Below are positions 62,678 to 64,000 of a DNA stretch of 64,000 nt, piece by piece. The position numbers and the translations under genes are program-made. How positions within the stretch are numbered: the stretch's first letter is position 1; every line of letters starts with the position of its first letter. This DNA comes from an uncultured Roseateles sp. (GTDB taxonomy: Bacteria > Pseudomonadota > Gammaproteobacteria > Burkholderiales > Burkholderiaceae_C): the NCBI RefSeq assembly GCF_963422335.1, contig NZ_OY729424.1, positions 2,852,001 to 2,916,000 on the forward strand. Reading direction: 5' to 3'. The notes beneath the pieces were generated by a model that saw only the letters and a list, made by a program, of their open reading frames with translations, had not been told where the DNA came from and searched no databases.

Positions 62678-64000
62678 GCCGAAGCACCGCCCAACGCTCT
62701 CAAATACGCGCGATGACCCTGAAACTGCTGCGCCACGGCGGCGGTTGCGGCGCGGGCCGCAGCCGCCGTCAATGTTGGCGCGCCTGAGGGCGCCAGCGTG
62801 GCAGGGAAGCGCCCCATGCCCGCCAGGATGCAGTACCAGGACGGGCGGATGTACATCAGCGCGTCGCCGTGGCGGGTCAGCTCGGCCTCAAAGTCACCGC
62901 CCCGGTCCCAGATCTCGATGATGCTGGCCAGCCGGTCTGAGATGTGCCGATGCGCACGGTTCTCGCGCCAGTAGTCGCTGTCTTTGCGGGTATTCAGATG
63001 GTAGTGCGCCACGACATAGTCGCGCACGCCCTCGAACATCTGGTTGACGCGCTGGTTGAAGCGGGCCTGATGGCGCCGGCTGAAATCGCCCTGTTCCAGC
63101 AGTTCGACGAAGCGCTCCACCGAGAACTGGATCAGCATCAGGGCGGTGGCTTCGAGCGGCTCGATGAAGCCCTGTGACAGGCCGATGGCCAGGCAGTTGT
63201 TGCGCCAGTGCTGTTCGACCCGGCCCACACGCATCTTCAGATGGCGGGCGTCCCGGTTGTCTGCAGCCGGGCCCAGATGCTGGCGCAGCTCCTGCTCGGC
63301 CTGCTCGTCGCTGACGAAGGCCGAGGCATAGACATAGCCGTTGCCATAGCGCTGCGTCAACGGAATCTGCCAGGCCCAGCCGTGGCGCAGCGCCGTCGAG
63401 ACGGTCTCGCAGGGCAGGTCGGCCTCGTCGTCCAATGCGGTCGGGATCGCGATGGCACGGTCGTTGAACAGATTGTCCCGGTAGGAGATGAAGGGCTCGC
63501 CCAGCGCTTCATTGATGAGCAGGCCGCGAAAGCCGCTGCAGTCGACGAACAGATCACCGCCGATGCGGCGGCCGCTGTGCATCAGCAACTGGGCGATGTC
63601 GCCGTTCTCGTGGCGCTGCACCTGGGCCACGGTGTCGATCTGGTGAGCAACACCCAGCTTGGCAGCGTGGGCCTTCAGGAACTGGCCCAGCAGCCCGGCA
63701 TCGAAGTGATAGGCATAGTCGGTCGCCGGAGCGGCCTGGCCGTCGGCCCGGGGAAGGTAGGCCGGCGCCTTGCGCTGTCGCGCCAGCTCGGCCGCGATGA
63801 AGAAGTCCTGCGGATTGGCCGCGGCATCGCTGCCGCGCCGGCGCTGGCAGGCCTGGGTGAAGAACTGGCTGCCGGTGGCAAGGTCTTGCTGGTTGAAGAA
63901 GGGGTGGACATAGCTTTCATGGCCCGGCACCGACGACCACTGCGGGAAGCGTATGCCGACCTTGAAGCTGGCGTTGCAGGCCGGCATCCACTCGCACTCC
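62668..64000 (-). CDS. flavin-dependent tryptophan halogenase-family protein, 5' part outside window
   Basis: At least 443 codons of the C-terminal part. It has the WxWxIP signature (GWAWQIPL), CSGFRGLLINEA, and SQGFIEPLEATALMLIQF, all typical of tryptophan-halogenase-like enzymes that add Cl or Br to aromatic rings using FADH2. The FAD-binding N-terminus and the catalytic Lys lie beyond base 64000. In many proteobacteria such genes sit beside TonB receptors, as here, and the true substrate is often unknown. Confidence 0.88.
   Translation of the reverse strand, partial: ECEWMPACNASFKVGIRFPQWSSVPGHESYVHPFFNQQDLATGSQFFTQACQRRRGSDAAANPQDFFIAAELARQRKAPAYLPRADGQAAPATDYAYHFDAGLLGQFLKAHAAKLGVAHQIDTVAQVQRHENGDIAQLLMHSGRRIGGDLFVDCSGFRGLLINEALGEPFISYRDNLFNDRAIAIPTALDDEADLPCETVSTALRHGWAWQIPLTQRYGNGYVYASAFVSDEQAEQELRQHLGPAADNRDARHLKMRVGRVEQHWRNNCLAIGLSQGFIEPLEATALMLIQFSVERFVELLEQGDFSRRHQARFNQRVNQMFEGVRDYVVAHYHLNTRKDSDYWRENRAHRHISDRLASIIEIWDRGGDFEAELTRHGDALMYIRPSWYCILAGMGRFPATLAPSGAPTLTAAAARAATAAVAQQFQGHRAYLRALGGASAQG

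Overview
The window is high-GC proteobacterial chromosome, most likely a betaproteobacterium of the order Burkholderiales (Roseateles/Pelomonas/Rubrivivax type). The guess rests on gene content: a Bug-family tripartite tricarboxylate transporter binding protein, a PEP-CTERM protein, c-di-GMP enzymes, an ECF sigma factor paired with a Ser/Thr kinase, a homogentisate pathway, and a filamentous prophage with a TspB-like adhesin. No rRNA and no CRISPR array were seen.

Layout. 1-27 kb is ordinary chromosome: a GGDEF protein cut by the left edge; a lipoprotein divergent from an ECF sigma/STPK pair; a minus-strand operon (MoxR ATPase, small membrane protein, GNAT, S9 peptidase); cytochrome c4; an HD-GYP phosphodiesterase; several solute-binding proteins, one next to a membrane histidine kinase; a chromate transporter; an NhaR-like LysR regulator divergent from an SbtA-like permease; an SDR and a saccharopine-dehydrogenase-like reductase; a phosphofructokinase; and a PheC-like protein. 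26.4-33.5 kb is accessory DNA: a two-gene segment present twice with the second copy broken by stop codons, an ASCH protein, a membrane-anchored Mrr-like nuclease, a YjjJ-type HipA kinase and an orphan CxxCxGxG protein.

33,566-42,406 is an integrated filamentous-phage (inovirus-like) element. It is bounded by a perfect 19-bp repeat, the right copy of which is the 3' end of a tRNA-Ser(TGA) gene; the excised circle would be 8,822 bp. From left to right it holds a small serine recombinase, a large hairpin region, a KorB/ParB-like regulator coupled to Zot, a cargo lipoprotein, then on the minus strand the capsid and replication genes (pVI-like, TspB/pIII-like, a 19-aa membrane peptide, major coat, two small proteins, ssDNA-binding protein, Rep, two small proteins), and finally a divergent XRE repressor. 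Two features stand out. The repressor reading frame runs through the att core: in the integrated form it stops inside the tRNA gene after 91 codons, while in the circle it would continue to 124 codons and end overlapping the recombinase start. Also, palindromes related to TTTCGCATGCGAAA, resembling ParB/KorB targets, are scattered through the element and absent by eye from the flanks.

42.5-64 kb returns to chromosome. A kup potassium transporter lies between a duplicated apaH 3' end and the intact apaH gene, suggesting insertion. Then come a CNNM/CorC-type protein and SapC, and an aromatic-catabolism block: pcaB, a fused PcaC-PcaD enzyme, an IclR regulator, a metallo-hydrolase-like protein, a VOC protein, a flavin hydroxylase with a DUF2783 partner (possibly 3-hydroxyphenylacetate 6-hydroxylase MhaAB), a Bug protein, hmgA and fahA. 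Together these would feed homogentisate to fumarate and acetoacetate; a maleylacetoacetate isomerase is not in the window. The right end has an outer-membrane barrel, a TonB-dependent receptor, an orphan IS3-type OrfA and a flavin-dependent tryptophan halogenase cut by the edge.
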